This document shows positions 63,905 through 64,000 of a DNA stretch of 64,000 nucleotides, one piece after another (position 1 is the first letter of the stretch; the number at the start of each line of letters is the position of its first letter). This DNA is from Nitrospirota bacterium (GTDB lineage: Bacteria; Nitrospinota_A; UBA7883; JACRGQ01). The stretch covers positions 105,459-169,458 of the forward strand of contig JAJRYD010000020.1 in assembly GCA_024275955.1 (NCBI GenBank), read 5' to 3'. Under the pieces are notes generated by a model, which was given only the letters and a program-made list of their open reading frames with translations, had not been told where the DNA came from and did not search any database. The position numbers were made by a program, and so were the translations under genes.

Positions 63905-63910
63905 TATAAT
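63905..63910 (+). promoter_or_regulatory. -10 box before the right-edge ORF
   Basis: A perfect TATAAT ends six bases before the ATG at 63917. Confidence 0.4.
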
Positions 63911-63916
63911 CCGTGT

Positions 63917-64000
63917 ATGGCTTCATGTTGTCCGGCTTTACCTCTAACCTCGCTAGATCGTGCAATACTAAAACAGTGGGTGCGTTCTGTTAAGACGCAA
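63917..64000 (+). CDS. Start of a possible IS630-type transposase (cut by window edge)
   Basis: Only 28 codons are visible (PLTSLDRAILKQWVRSVKTQ near the end). The pattern L-T-x-x-x-R-x-x-L-x-x-W-x-R-S-x-K-T is like the first helix of the IS630-family transposase helix-turn-helix. No catalytic residues are within the window, so the call rests on this short match. A possible left element border lies near 63866, where TA would be the target duplication used by that family. Confidence 0.4.
   Translation, partial: MASCCPALPLTSLDRAILKQWVRSVKTQ

Overview
The window is a 64-kb chromosomal stretch from a Gram-negative bacterium. It encodes Pal, CpoB, the MlaEFD lipid-transport module, SurA/PpiD-type periplasmic chaperones and many Sec signal peptides. 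Gene content fits a deltaproteobacterium in the broad sense or a relative such as Nitrospinota: pyruvate phosphate dikinase, MORN repeats, a DUF362 ferredoxin protein, DHH phosphoesterases, TrpB2, and a CheA with a fused receiver. No 16S gene or other definitive marker is present, so the lineage is a guess. No phage, CRISPR array or recognisable defence island was seen.

Layout: (1) 1-4.8 kb holds ppiD (cut by the window edge), cpoB and pal on the minus strand, divergent from aroA-ogt, then surE. (2) 5-9.1 kb holds mlaE-mlaF-mlaD and tgt. (3) 9.1-16.2 kb holds a possible structured RNA, a receiver-TPR protein, a MORN-repeat protein, a LysR regulator, a polytopic membrane protein, tRNA-Asp and periplasmic msrB-msrA. 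(4) 16.3-28.4 kb is a chemosensory cluster: cheA-cheW-mcp-mcp-cheB-cheR-HDOD on the minus strand, with a divergent gene for an ODP-type di-iron protein and a small unknown protein. (5) 28.4-33.6 kb is looser, with a glycosyltransferase, a DEAD-box helicase, a potassium channel, mazG and two copies of a short transposable repeat. (6) 33.7-46.1 kb is housekeeping: glyS, ppdK, ribD-ribE-ribBA-ribH-nusB, a phosphoesterase, holA and a LytM peptidase. (7) 46.2-53.5 kb holds TetR, a Met/His/Cys-rich exported protein, DUF362 and DHH proteins, a zinc-ribbon protein, a SurA-like chaperone, DsrE-TusA and HPP. (8) 53.6-63.7 kb holds thiL, smc, a second DHH protein and trpB2-trpB-trpA. (9) The right edge holds a third repeat copy and what looks like the start of an IS630-type transposase.

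The most interesting system is the chemosensory cluster. One receptor combines a CXXCH c-type heme site with a C-terminal zinc-binding CZB domain. The neighbouring ODP protein belongs to a family known in Treponema denticola as an O2/Fe sensor feeding CheA. Together they suggest an oxygen/redox/metal taxis module, with a new 82-residue protein as a candidate partner.

Other unusual points: two important genes, pal and ribBA, each carry one in-frame TAA with the downstream frame intact; a MITE-like 128-131 bp repeat has three copies, two with exact 5-bp target duplications, and one forms the end of trpA; several genes have a -10 box only 6-10 bases before the start codon, pointing to leaderless transcripts; and an intrinsic terminator ends four bases before the cpoB start codon.
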